Below, in pieces: positions 16,194-24,382 of a stretch of DNA of 34,957 bases (position 1 is its first letter; each line of letters opens with the position of its first letter). The position numbers were made by a program, and so were the translations under genes. The notes beneath the pieces were generated by a model. It was not told where the DNA came from. It saw only the letters and a program-made list of their open reading frames with translations, and made no database searches. This stretch comes from Coriobacteriales bacterium (lineage in GTDB: Bacteria > Actinomycetota > Coriobacteriia > Coriobacteriales > UMGS124), in assembly GCA_017515595.1 (NCBI GenBank), contig JAFWFL010000111.1, positions 1 to 34,957 on the forward strand, in the 5' to 3' direction.

Positions 16194-17630
16194 TTACAGA
16201 GCGAAGGGATCAGGACCTGAGTCTGCGCCGGTATTCTCGGTAATACCGAGCATCTCAAACATTTCTTCGCGCGAATGGACATCAAGCTTTTGGTAAATAT
16301 GCTTGACATGGGTTTTTATGGTACTGGCGGCTACATAGAGTTCGCGTTCTATTTGGGCAGGCTTTTTGCCAAGTGCCAAGAGGAGCAAAATCTCAGACTC
16401 ACGTGCGGTTAACCCGTATTCATCAGAAATTTCGTTCACCTTTGCGCCAATGCGGGCACGTGAATCTTCAGGCTCTTTGCCAACAATATCTTTAAGCACA
16501 ATACCCCATGGCGTAGTCAGCTGCTTCTCAGAAAGGAAGAATTTAGTTGCGATCACAACCATGGCGGCCACAATAATACTGATGAGAACGTTGTCCAAAA
16601 CGGGAGGCCAATCCGGCAATGTAATAAGTTTGTGCATTCCGGCTCCGGCTTCGACCGAGACCAGCCGCACCGCACGCTCGATTCCAAACAGCCACACCGC
16701 ATTAAATCCATATTGATACGTGAGGTTGCTTAGTACCACCATAATGGCTATAAGCACAAACGTATAACTTGCAAGAGCACAGAAGCTTGAGATATTATCG
16801 CCAAACGGCATAAAACTCCCAAATGGAATGAGCGAAATAATTGCAAGAATGCAGGCAGCGCGGTAGGTCAAAGCCAGCTGCAGGTTGTCGCGCTTGTAGC
16901 ATATAGCTGCATATACAACCGCCGCAGCAAATACACACCCCAGCCCTGAATGGATGCCAAGCACACTGCCAAACACGCTTTCGCACATACCGTAAGCAAA
17001 TGAATACAGAGCAACAATCGCGATGGGCTTCCAGGGAACCGGTTGCTGTAACAGCCCTAACCTTGGACGCTCCTCTGCCGGCAGGAGTTTGTATGCACGC
17101 TCAAGGCAATAAAGCGAGAGCGGAGGTATGAGGCAGGTGCAAACCCAAAGCCAGGGCACCGCAAGTCCTTTGAACAGCCATAATATGAGCGCACCCACTA
17201 TGAGTCCGCCAGAAAAATACAAACCCACGCGCAACGGGTTAAGACAGCCAAACAGCTCGGACCACAAAAGAATAATAAATGAGATGCCTACAGCTCCGCT
17301 CAACGCGGCAATAAGGCCAACATATGCCGCACATTCTGGAATGTAGTAACTTAAAAAATTCAGACAGGTCGAAGCTACCATGGTGGCTGCCGTAACAACA
17401 TAAACCCACTTTTTATTATAAAGCGGAGAAACTCGCTTTGCGTTGAGCGCGAGTAGTATGAGTATGACTGCAGCCATAAGATTGAACGCAGTAAAGCCAA
17501 ACGGAGTGTCATGTTGTGTAGGAAATGTGATCATACTATTGGAGTAGACCGTCTCGGTCCAGACTCTGAATATTCCCATTCCGGTAAAAGCAAGCGGCAT
17601 CGCAATAAAGCGATTTTCTCGGCCTTCCAT
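16194..17630 (-). CDS. LuxR-type regulator with multi-pass membrane N-terminal domain (478 aa)
   Basis: About ten to twelve hydrophobic helices fill residues ~10-390. The C-terminal LuxR helix-turn-helix reads YGLTARESEILLLLALGKKP, then STIKTHVKHIYQKLDVHSRE. I chose ATG 17630, which has AGAGGAG upstream; ATG 17669 is possible but has no ribosome site. It is divergent from the Tat flavoprotein at 17946 across a ~315-bp region carrying G/C-tract direct repeats, so that flavoprotein is its likely target. It also converges on the radical SAM gene with only a 52-bp gap. The membrane domain likely perceives the reductase substrate or its redox effect, an inference from how similar pairs are arranged. 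Confidence 0.85.
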   Translation of the reverse strand: MEGRENRFIAMPLAFTGMGIFRVWTETVYSNSMITFPTQHDTPFGFTAFNLMAAVILILLALNAKRVSPLYNKKWVYVVTAATMVASTCLNFLSYYIPECAAYVGLIAALSGAVGISFIILLWSELFGCLNPLRVGLYFSGGLIVGALILWLFKGLAVPWLWVCTCLIPPLSLYCLERAYKLLPAEERPRLGLLQQPVPWKPIAIVALYSFAYGMCESVFGSVLGIHSGLGCVFAAAVVYAAICYKRDNLQLALTYRAACILAIISLIPFGSFMPFGDNISSFCALASYTFVLIAIMVVLSNLTYQYGFNAVWLFGIERAVRLVSVEAGAGMHKLITLPDWPPVLDNVLISIIVAAMVVIATKFFLSEKQLTTPWGIVLKDIVGKEPEDSRARIGAKVNEISDEYGLTARESEILLLLALGKKPAQIERELYVAASTIKTHVKHIYQKLDVHSREEMFEMLGITENTGADSGPDPFAL

Positions 17631-17718
17631 GTGAATGCAATCTCCTCTGTCCGGACAGCTGTGTGACATGGATTTATTATAGTAGTTCGAAAACCCTTAC
17701 TTGTCAAAAAATGTCATC

Positions 17719-17789
17719 TCCCCCTACTATTTTGGGATGGGGGGAGAGGGGGTAGAAAGTAAATCCCCCCACTATTTACCTGCGGGATG
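17719..17789. promoter_or_regulatory. C/G-tract direct repeats in divergent LuxR-flavoprotein promoter region
   Basis: A C-run followed by ACTATTT and then GGGATG occurs twice: CCCCTACTATTTTGGGATG (17721-17739), and CCCCCCACTATTT (17765-17777) with GGGATG at 17784-17789. Between them is a G-rich tract with runs of six and five G (17739-17752). No comparable tracts were seen elsewhere in the window. It may hold binding sites of the LuxR regulator, or the G-runs may form a quadruplex; both are inferences. Confidence 0.45.
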
Positions 17790-17945
17790 ATGTACTTTTT
17801 GCGTCAGGGGTGCATTATTGTCACCGTGCTTGAGCGAACAGCACATGCCCGCTTCCACAGAAGCACATAGGCATCGTGTTGTCCGCTGTATATATCAACG
17901 AGTGAGAAACAAACCTCACCAAAACGTTCTGATAGGAGAACAACC

Positions 17946-19547
17946 ATGGATATGACTCGTCGTTACTTTTTGACCGCTTCTGCAACCGCTGCCGCAGCCG
18001 CTGTTGCAAGCAACGCAGCAATGGCACTTGCTGATGAGGCTCAAGAGGCCAAGCAGCCCCGCTGGAGCTGGGAAGTTAAGCCCGAGCCCATTTCTGATGA
18101 CCAGATTGCCGAGACACTCGACGCCGACATCTGCGTAATTGGCTTTGGTTCATCAGGTACCACCTGCGCTATGGCTGCCGCACAGAGCGGTGCCAAGGTT
18201 GTTGTTCTCCAAAAGATGGAGCGCGTTGTAACAAACGGTTGGTGCGTTGCTGCTTACAACTCAAAGATGTTCCTCGAGGCCGGCAAGACCTATGACCTTC
18301 CTAAGATTTACGCTGATTTCGCTGATCTTTCTAACGGCCGCGACAACCCCAAGGTTGTACAGACCTTCCTTAAGCGCAGCGGCGAGGTTGTTGACTACGT
18401 TATTCGTCAGACCCCTGAGTTCACCCCCATTATGCTTGGCACCGGCCACACCTACGGTTGGTACATCAACAACGACATGGCTACCCGTTACAACCAGTTC
18501 CAGAAGCTTCTCAACGCTATCGCTAACAAGGCTATCGAGGCCGGCGCAGAGATTCGTTACAGCACCCCGGCAGTTCAGCTTGTTCAGGACGAGACCGGCC
18601 GCGTAATTGGTGCAATTGGTGAGGGTCCCGACGGTTATGTTAAGGTTAACGCTGCTAAGGGTGTTATCATCTGCACCGGCGACACCTCAGACGACCCCGA
18701 GATGATTGAGGCTTTCTGCCCCATTCTTGAAGGCGTTCGCAGCGTTCATATGGAGCCCTGCAACACCGGTGACGGCCACAAGATGGCTCTCTGGGCAGGC
18801 GCAAGCATGGACCCGGCACCTCACACCATGATGATGCACTTTGATCCCACCTGGATGATCGAGGGCAATGCTCCTTACTCCGGTATTCCGTGGCTCCGTG
18901 TTAACCTCAACGGCGAGCGCTTTGGTAATGAGAACCTTGGCTATCAGAGCCATGTAACCCAGGTTCGTTTCCAGCCCGAGATGACCGCTTTCCAGATCAT
19001 TGACTCCAACTGGGACAAGCATGCTCCTAACGGTGAGTATCCGCATCCCAACAGCCACAGCCGTTCAACCGCTGACCCGGTAAATGACTGGGCAGCCGCT
19101 CTCGAGCGTGGCGCCATTATCCAGGCCGACACCCTTGAGGAGCTTGCAGACCTTTGCGGCATCAACAAGGAGAACTTCCTCGCCACAGTCGAGCGTTACA
19201 ACGAGCTCGTAGACCTGGGCGTTGACGAGGACTTTGGTATCCCCAGCGAGTTCATTGTTCTCAATGGCATCAAGGAGCCCCCGTTCTTCGCAATCAAGCG
19301 TATGCCTGCTAAGCTTGCTACCTGCGGCGGCCTTACTATCAATGAGAAACTCGAAGTTCTCAATGCTGAGGGCGAGCCTCTTGGTGGCCTCTATGCAGCC
19401 GGCAACGCCTCCGGTTCTTACTACGGCGACGACTACCCGCTCTTCATCACCGGTGGTTCTCATGGCCGCGCCTGGACCTTTGGTGTTCTCTCCGCCCGCT
19501 CCGCTCTCGGTCTTCTCGACGAGCCCGTTGACGAGCTTGGTATGTAA
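17946..19547 (+). CDS. Tat-exported FAD-dependent flavoprotein (533 aa)
   Basis: The signal is TRRYFLTAS (residues 4-12) with an alanine-rich hydrophobic core ending near ALADEA. The FAD motif GFGSSG is at 66-71. The substrate/FAD domain of the fumarate-reductase-like family follows, with LGGLYAAGNASG near the C-terminus and DDYPLFITGGSHGRAWTFG in place of GANRLGGN. There is no haem motif and no FMN-binding domain. Electrons must come from an unlinked quinol or cytochrome partner, none of which is visible here. AGGAGA lies before ATG 17946. Codon use is strongly biased (CTC, AAG, GAG, CGT), suggesting high expression. The next gene at 19964 is a paralogue with the same C-terminal layout but relaxed codon use. 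A strong terminator follows. Confidence 0.87.
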   Translation: MDMTRRYFLTASATAAAAAVASNAAMALADEAQEAKQPRWSWEVKPEPISDDQIAETLDADICVIGFGSSGTTCAMAAAQSGAKVVVLQKMERVVTNGWCVAAYNSKMFLEAGKTYDLPKIYADFADLSNGRDNPKVVQTFLKRSGEVVDYVIRQTPEFTPIMLGTGHTYGWYINNDMATRYNQFQKLLNAIANKAIEAGAEIRYSTPAVQLVQDETGRVIGAIGEGPDGYVKVNAAKGVIICTGDTSDDPEMIEAFCPILEGVRSVHMEPCNTGDGHKMALWAGASMDPAPHTMMMHFDPTWMIEGNAPYSGIPWLRVNLNGERFGNENLGYQSHVTQVRFQPEMTAFQIIDSNWDKHAPNGEYPHPNSHSRSTADPVNDWAAALERGAIIQADTLEELADLCGINKENFLATVERYNELVDLGVDEDFGIPSEFIVLNGIKEPPFFAIKRMPAKLATCGGLTINEKLEVLNAEGEPLGGLYAAGNASGSYYGDDYPLFITGGSHGRAWTFGVLSARSALGLLDEPVDELGM

Positions 19548-19575
19548 TTAACATAGTTCCTGACAGATAATCTTT

Positions 19576-19610
19576 AAGCAGGGGGAGATGGCAACGTCTC
19601 CCCCTGCTTT
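19576..19610 (+). terminator. Strong intrinsic terminator with GNRA-like loop
   Basis: AAGCAGGGGGAGA (19576-19588) pairs with TCTCCCCCTGCTT (19597-19609); the stem continues inward to a GCAA tetraloop, and T-rich sequence follows. It comes 29 bp after the flavoprotein stop codon. Confidence 0.9.
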
Positions 19611-19638
19611 TGCATGTAATTTGTGTCATCAATGAATT

Positions 19639-19702
19639 TGTGTCATGGAGACGTATCTGCTGACACATTCAGAACGTGTCAGCAGATACGTCTCCATCAG
19701 AG
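19639..19702. repeat. Two head-to-head copies of the ~29-nt palindromic repeat
   Basis: Copy 1 (19639-19667, minus strand) and copy 2 (19675-19702, plus strand) both read GTGTCAGCAGATACGTCTCC. Together they make a perfect 22-bp inverted repeat (19645-19666/19676-19697) with a 9-nt loop. Related sequences occur at 23688, 25209, 30620 and 33361. It could form a second hairpin behind the terminator. Confidence 0.8.
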
Positions 19703-19819
19703 TTTGGCACCAAGCAGAATGTAAATGTGGATAAAATGAGGACAATCAGCAAGAAATTTCCTTACTTATATTGAGGTATGGCTGATCTTTCAGTTGCAAT
19801 ATTATTCCAGATAAATGAC

Positions 19820-19844
19820 GGGTTATAAGGTATCGGGTTATAAG
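19820..19844. promoter_or_regulatory. 10-bp direct repeats GGGTTATAAG upstream of the second flavoprotein
   Basis: GGGTTATAAG occurs at 19820-19829 and again at 19835-19844, a 15-bp period, about 120 bp before the start at 19964. A tandem activator site is a plausible reading. The 260-bp region otherwise shows no gene. Confidence 0.35.
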
Positions 19845-19963
19845 ATTATGCCTCTTAAGACTAATTTGCAGATGTATAAATAATCTCAAAAAGGTATGGT
19901 TTGAGTTGTTGGACGCGGAGATGCGTATCCGCAAAAATTCAAATCGCTTTAGGAGGAATATCT

Positions 19964-21559
19964 ATGATCGAAGGAATTAGTCGTCGCAGTTTTTTGGGCG
20001 CAACAGCAGGTAGTATTGCCAGTGCAGCTGCAGTCTCAGCAGGCATCGCTCACGCGCAGGACACAGAAGCCATTGTTACTGTAGATGATTATAGCTTCTC
20101 CCTCAATACAATACCAAGCTTTGTTAATCCACCCGCACCTGTGGCAGATGCAGATCTCATCGCAACTTATGATTATGATATTGTAATTGTTGGTGCCGGT
20201 ACAGCCGGTCTCGGAGCAGCAACGGCAGCTCATCAGTTTGGTGCCAAAACAGCTGTTGTCCAAAAACAATCCATGGGTGTGGCACAAGGTAATGGCGGTA
20301 GCGGTGTTGATCTCGAAGCAAGTGATCCGGCTGCTATAGAAATGCTTATTAATATCCATATTGCTGCAAACGCGTATCGTCCTCTTAGAAAACTTGTCCG
20401 GACTTGGGTTGACTATTCTGCCAAAGCATGGAATGCTTTGGCTGATTTTACAAAAGATCTTGCTTTCCCCATTGAAATCTCCAGACCAGTTGAGCGAGCC
20501 TATGCAGAAGATCGTATAGCACATACATTCCACGCTGCACCAAAGGGATCGAACTTTGCCGGTGCAACTCCGGGATACTATGATGCGTTTGCCGAAGCAG
20601 GAATTGATGTTTATTATGAGACTCCCGCTGAGCAATTAGTCCAAAATGAGGCAGGCGCCGTTACCGGTGTAATTTGTAAAACCGCAGATGGTTATGTTAA
20701 GTTCAATGCAGCTAAAGGTGTTATTCTAACTGCCGGTGACTATCAAAATGATCAAGAAATGGTTGATTACTTCTTGCCGGATATGTCAAATTGTGTACGC
20801 AAGCAATCCGGTAAAACCGGCGATGGTATCAAAATGGGCCTCTGGGCTGGCGGCGTTATTGAGCCTGTTGGTCATTCAAAAATGAGCCATGATTTTGGCA
20901 GTGGCCCTCTCGCTAGCGAGCCCACTCTTATTGTTAATTCAAACGGTGATCGTTTTTGCTGTGAAGGTATCCACTTGTCACTTATGCAAAACCTTTCTCG
21001 TTTCGAGAATCCCTGCGGTACATGGTTCCAAATATTCGACAGTAATTATCAAGAATATCTGGAAAGCTGGGGAAGCTCGGCTCCGAGCCCTGAAGAATTA
21101 GCTCCGTATAATCCCGAATCAGACGAATATCGTGGTCGCGGCCATGTTTATAGTGCTGATACACTTGAAGAACTTGCCGCAAAGATGGGGATTAGTGATG
21201 TCGAGAACTTTGTTGCACAAGTAGCACGCTATAACGAAATCGTCGCTCAGGGTGTTGATATTGATTTTGGTAAAGATCCAGCCTACCTTACCCCCGTTGA
21301 TACCGCACCGTTCTATGGAATTGTACGTAATACCGGCATTACCGCAATTCTCTCCGGCTTGCTAACTGATGAGCAACAGCGTGTTGTTAATGCAGATGGC
21401 ATGCCTATCCCCGGTCTTTACGCAGCAGGAAACAATGCAGGCGGATTCTTTGGAGCTATCGATTATCCCTTTGTTGGAGAATATATTGATGCTATTTCTA
21501 TTGGACGTGCCGTTACCGGTGGATATGCTGCTGTGGCATATGCAACCGGCAATGAATAA
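19964..21559 (+). CDS. Tat-exported FAD-dependent flavoprotein, second of a tandem (531 aa)
   Basis: The start is ATG 19964, with AGGAGG 8 bp before it; a longer frame upstream has no ribosome site. SRRSFLGATAG (residues 6-16) is a Tat signal. GAGTAG at 77-82 binds the FAD ADP moiety, and the family C-terminus reads PGLYAAGNNAGGFFGAIDYPF. The region replacing GANRLGGN is EYIDAISIGRAVTGG. It resembles its upstream neighbour at 17946 most closely, including a VDEDFG/VDIDFGKDP-type block and a PFYGI/PFFAI strand. The two probably arose by duplication and then diverged in substrate. There is no FMN domain and no haem site. It converges on the LuxR membrane gene at 21621, which may regulate it. 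Codon use is less biased and AT-richer than in its neighbour. Confidence 0.85.
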   Translation: MIEGISRRSFLGATAGSIASAAAVSAGIAHAQDTEAIVTVDDYSFSLNTIPSFVNPPAPVADADLIATYDYDIVIVGAGTAGLGAATAAHQFGAKTAVVQKQSMGVAQGNGGSGVDLEASDPAAIEMLINIHIAANAYRPLRKLVRTWVDYSAKAWNALADFTKDLAFPIEISRPVERAYAEDRIAHTFHAAPKGSNFAGATPGYYDAFAEAGIDVYYETPAEQLVQNEAGAVTGVICKTADGYVKFNAAKGVILTAGDYQNDQEMVDYFLPDMSNCVRKQSGKTGDGIKMGLWAGGVIEPVGHSKMSHDFGSGPLASEPTLIVNSNGDRFCCEGIHLSLMQNLSRFENPCGTWFQIFDSNYQEYLESWGSSAPSPEELAPYNPESDEYRGRGHVYSADTLEELAAKMGISDVENFVAQVARYNEIVAQGVDIDFGKDPAYLTPVDTAPFYGIVRNTGITAILSGLLTDEQQRVVNADGMPIPGLYAAGNNAGGFFGAIDYPFVGEYIDAISIGRAVTGGYAAVAYATGNE

Positions 21560-21604
21560 ATGGGTTTGTCCTTACGAGCCTTTAGCACAATTTAACTAGT
21601 ATCA

Positions 21605-21641
21605 GGGAACGCCCCGCTTTTTAAACAAGCGGGGCGTTCCC
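21605..21641. terminator. Terminator overlapping the 3' end of the facing LuxR gene
   Basis: GGGAACGCCCCGCTT (21605-21619) pairs perfectly with AAGCGGGGCGTTCCC (21627-21641), followed by ATTTT. The loop holds the stop codon of the minus-strand LuxR gene, and the right arm encodes its last residues. It can stop transcription from both directions. Confidence 0.88.
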
Positions 21642-23024
21642 ATTTTCTATGAGAGTCATAAGCTCTTTACGAGTATGTACACCCAGCTTTTGATATATAT
21701 GTTGTATATGAGCTTTGACAGTACCTTCAGCGATAAACAATTCTTTGGAAATAACAAGAGCAGAATTGCCTTGCGCTAACAGATATAGGATCTCTTCTTC
21801 TCGCTGTGTCAGATGAAACGTGGTGCCAAAACCTGCAAGCGGGTCTGCTATCTCCTGCTCACCGTTTTGAGTATTCAATACATAATTGATGTTCCAGTCA
21901 GAAAACACGGTTTTCTCGGATAAAACAATAAATGTCAGAATGGCAATGAGTCCCAAAACCGCAGCAACAAGGAGCGCCTCTGTATTAGTACCAAGAGGTA
22001 TCAAATAGGCAGATGCCGCTGTTCCCAAGAGAGTGCCGGCATATCTAAAAAATCGCGCAAAACCAAATAACCATAATGCGCTGATGCGAAGCCTGTGAGA
22101 TATTTGTCCCAAAACAAGAATGCCAAATACGGTAGCGCTAAAACTGCCAATTCCTACAAAATCAGCAATAATATTCTGAGGCAGCATATTACAAATAAGC
22201 AGCATTAATACCACTATAAGCATAGTAAACACTAATAAATGATTCACGCTTGAAGTAGTAAACTTACCTGGCCGCAGAGCGATTCCAACAATAATAATAA
22301 CTAACGGAATTGCCCATAACAAACGCTCGGGGTACAAAGAGCGGTACGTAATAATAGACGATTCAATAAAAGAAAATACAATGGCATATAATGCAACACA
22401 AAGAGTCGCTTTCAAGGGAATTTTTTTAGTAATACGATCTGCCAGAACCAAATCAAGCCGGGAGATACTGCTCGAACACTTGCGCAAACAATAAAACGCT
22501 GCAATAACAAACCCTGCAAGCATAGTATAAAGATACGGAGTCATATATCCATATAGCAGCCAAGCAAACGTATCTCCCAATACACGCGCAATAGAATAAT
22601 AAATAACAGCTCTCAGGGGGTTAAGCGAAGCATAAAACTCAAGCCACATGAGAACGGCTGCCGCAAAACCAAGACCTCCAAAAACTGCGTATAGATAAAA
22701 GCAATATACAAAGCCAAATTCAACTGCAAAAGATGCTGCTATTGTGCCCAGGATGAGCATTGTACCAATAAGCAGTCTTCCTTTTGAGTTAACAAAAAAC
22801 GGAGAAATGTATCGGGAAACTATTACCATAGCGGCAGAAGCAATAAGACAACTGATGTCAAAAACCGTTGTGTAGGAGTAACTCCCTGTCACAATCCATG
22901 CAGACGAGACTGTCGACCCAATTGTTAAAACCCAAGCCCGTAAGAACGCAAACCCAAAACAGAAAAATGGGACATCAGCAAAGATATTCTTAATGCGATG
23001 TAAAACTGCGAATACTCCCTGCAT
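21621..23024 (-). CDS. LuxR-type regulator with multi-pass membrane N-terminal domain (467 aa)
   Basis: A series of about ten to twelve hydrophobic helices (residues ~15-380) is followed by a LuxR helix-turn-helix: FHLTQREEEILYLLAQGNSA, then GTVKAHIQHIYQKLGVHTRK. I chose ATG 23024, which has AAAGGGAG 6 bp before it; the upstream ATG 23051 lacks one. It is the third such protein in the window and shares the block LNPLRA/LNPLRV with the 16194 protein, pointing to one expanded family. It faces the flavoprotein at 19964 tail to tail, so regulation of that gene would require action at a distance, or it may serve both tandem flavoproteins. It probably senses a membrane-soluble or periplasmic-side signal; this is inferred. 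Confidence 0.85.
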   Translation of the reverse strand: MQGVFAVLHRIKNIFADVPFFCFGFAFLRAWVLTIGSTVSSAWIVTGSYSYTTVFDISCLIASAAMVIVSRYISPFFVNSKGRLLIGTMLILGTIAASFAVEFGFVYCFYLYAVFGGLGFAAAVLMWLEFYASLNPLRAVIYYSIARVLGDTFAWLLYGYMTPYLYTMLAGFVIAAFYCLRKCSSSISRLDLVLADRITKKIPLKATLCVALYAIVFSFIESSIITYRSLYPERLLWAIPLVIIIVGIALRPGKFTTSSVNHLLVFTMLIVVLMLLICNMLPQNIIADFVGIGSFSATVFGILVLGQISHRLRISALWLFGFARFFRYAGTLLGTAASAYLIPLGTNTEALLVAAVLGLIAILTFIVLSEKTVFSDWNINYVLNTQNGEQEIADPLAGFGTTFHLTQREEEILYLLAQGNSALVISKELFIAEGTVKAHIQHIYQKLGVHTRKELMTLIENGNAPLV

Positions 23025-23246
23025 AACGCTCCCTTTACTGCATCGTACCATTCGTTATAGTATCATATTTACTGAAGACGGTTATGTAAGGAATTATCAT
23101 GCTTTAATAATTTTGACAGGTTATCGACCATTTTCTTCACACATATGTCAAAGTATCATGAGTAGTTAATGCCCGAGGTACCATCAATCTACAAATTGGC
23201 ACCAAAAGTAAACAAACCAGGTACTACTACTCATCTTACTACTTCT

Positions 23247-23477
23247 TTGCGCATAAAATGAACTCTATTTTTGCCACAAATTTTGAATGTGTGACCAACA
23301 AGAGCTAAATCACAGGCAAAAACTCTATAGCCGAGAAACTCTCAAAAAGCGTCAGTCTTTTTACCTGCGGGTTTTTCTCGGCATATATATTTGACCAGCA
23401 GAATAAATCTTGGATGTGGTGCTGCATGGCTACACATTTAAAATTTGTGGTCAAAATCGAGTTAATTCTATGCGCAA
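23247..23477. repeat. Large inverted repeat with 46-bp arms and internal hairpin
   Basis: Arm 23247-23292 and arm 23432-23477 are reverse complements at about 40 of 46 positions by my count. Between them a 9-bp hairpin (GCCGAGAAA 23330-23338, TTTCTCGGC 23374-23382) marks the middle. Read outward, both arms give the same amino-acid pattern TFKICG-x-NRV-x2-MR. They may thus be the starts of two divergent copies of one lost gene, or the ends of a decayed mobile element. Confidence 0.6.
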
Positions 23478-23669
23478 CGACGTTATTGAAAATCTCCGTA
23501 CCCAGTCCTATCCTGAAATCGCCCTTCCTTTTTTGTTGCAACTCTCCGGATTGGATGTACATCAAGGAATTCAACGCTCTATGTTCATGGTACCGATGTT
23601 GTTTATCAGCGGTACCAAGCATTGTTAGCTGATGGTGCCAGTCGCGTTTATTACTCAGTGACACAATAA
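23432..23669 (+). pseudogene. Decayed, frameshifted coding remnant of unknown family
   Basis: One frame gives TFKICGQNRVNSMRNDVIEN and continues through LLQLSGLDVHQGIQ. At about 23570 protein-like sequence moves to another frame, giving LYVHGTDVVYQRYQALLADG and ending YYSVTQ with a stop at 23667-23669. The switch and lack of a ribosome site indicate a broken gene. I do not recognise the family. A minus-strand frame across the same bases has no protein-like features. Confidence 0.45.
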
Positions 23670-23687
23670 CAGAACGAAATAGTATTA

Positions 23688-23714
23688 TGTCGGAAGATAT
23701 GTCCCCATGACACA
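23688..23714 (+). repeat. Divergent copy of the ~29-nt palindromic repeat
   Basis: The segment starts TGTCGGAAGATATGTC and ends TGACACA, matching the repeat at 33361 in outline with several changes. It lies just before the TetR promoter. Confidence 0.45.
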
Positions 23715-23731
23715 AGATGCTTCTTTTTCTC

Positions 23732-23780
23732 TTGACAGCTAATATCTATTAGCCTATAGTATGGCTAATAAATATTAGCC
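23732..23780 (+). promoter_or_regulatory. Promoter and paired operators of the TetR-GNAT operon
   Basis: TTGACA (23732-23737) and TATAGT (23755-23760) are separated by exactly 17 bp. The spacer is a palindrome: GCTAATA, 2 nt, TATTAGC (23738-23753, overlapping the last base of the -35). A second palindrome, GGCTAATA, 2 nt, TATTAGCC (23763-23780), covers the transcription start region. The centres are 26 bp apart. This is the expected layout of an autorepressed TetR gene. Confidence 0.85.
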
Positions 23781-23794
23781 ATCTGGAGGTGAGT

Positions 23795-24382
23795 ATGGGC
23801 GATACAAAACAGAGAATTCTCGCAGAAGCTGTCAGATTGTTTGCCCAAGAGGGATACGAGGCGGTAACTGTCGAAGATATTGCACAAGCAGTGGGCATAA
23901 AAGCTCCCTCCTTGTATAAACATTACAAAAGTAAGCGTGATATCTTTGATCATATCCTGCAAAAAATGGAACAAAACGATGCCAATAATGCCGAGGAGTG
24001 CTCGGTGCCGGCAGGAACCATTGATACTATGCCTGAAGCTTATGAGCAGTCCTCTTTAGAGGACCTTTTGGCATTTTGTAAAGTTCAGTTTCAATACTGG
24101 ACTGAAGACGAATTTGCCTCATCATTCAGAAAAATGCTGACCATAGAGCAGTATCGCAGCGAAGAAATGAATGCCCTGTATCATCAGTACCTTGGCTCCG
24201 GACCGCTGGACTACGTTGCTGACCTGCTGGGATCAAAGGAAGCAGCGCTCGCATTATATGGCCCCATGTACCTGCTCTATAGTGTGTATGATGTGGCAGA
24301 CAATAAAGAAGCAGTGTTCGACCTTCTTGACCGGCACATTCAACAATATCAAACACAAAAGAAAGGTGAGAACCATGAGTGA
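23795..24382 (+). CDS. TetR-family transcriptional repressor (195 aa)
   Basis: The N-terminal ~50 residues are a TetR helix-turn-helix: KQRILAEAVRLFAQEGYEAV, then VEDIAQAVGIKAPSLYKHYK. The rest is an alpha-helical ligand-binding domain. I chose ATG 23795 because GGAGG lies 5 bp before it; an in-frame GTG at 23789 overlaps that site. Two matching palindromes sit in and after its promoter, so it almost surely represses its own operon. The stop overlaps the start of the GNAT gene (24375-24382). The ligand is unknown. Release of the repressor would raise acetyltransferase expression, perhaps for resistance or detoxification, which is inference. Confidence 0.9.
   Translation: MGDTKQRILAEAVRLFAQEGYEAVTVEDIAQAVGIKAPSLYKHYKSKRDIFDHILQKMEQNDANNAEECSVPAGTIDTMPEAYEQSSLEDLLAFCKVQFQYWTEDEFASSFRKMLTIEQYRSEEMNALYHQYLGSGPLDYVADLLGSKEAALALYGPMYLLYSVYDVADNKEAVFDLLDRHIQQYQTQKKGENHE

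Noticed and set aside
20036-20635. 199-residue minus-strand frame in the flavoprotein at 19964
   Set aside because: Shadow of a confident gene; cysteine- and isoleucine-rich composition without motifs.
23330-23382. Recurring TTTCTCGGC/GCCGAGAAA as a dispersed regulatory motif
   Set aside because: Many occurrences are simply Ala-Glu-Lys/Asn codons in genes; only the copies inside the repeat elements are meaningful.
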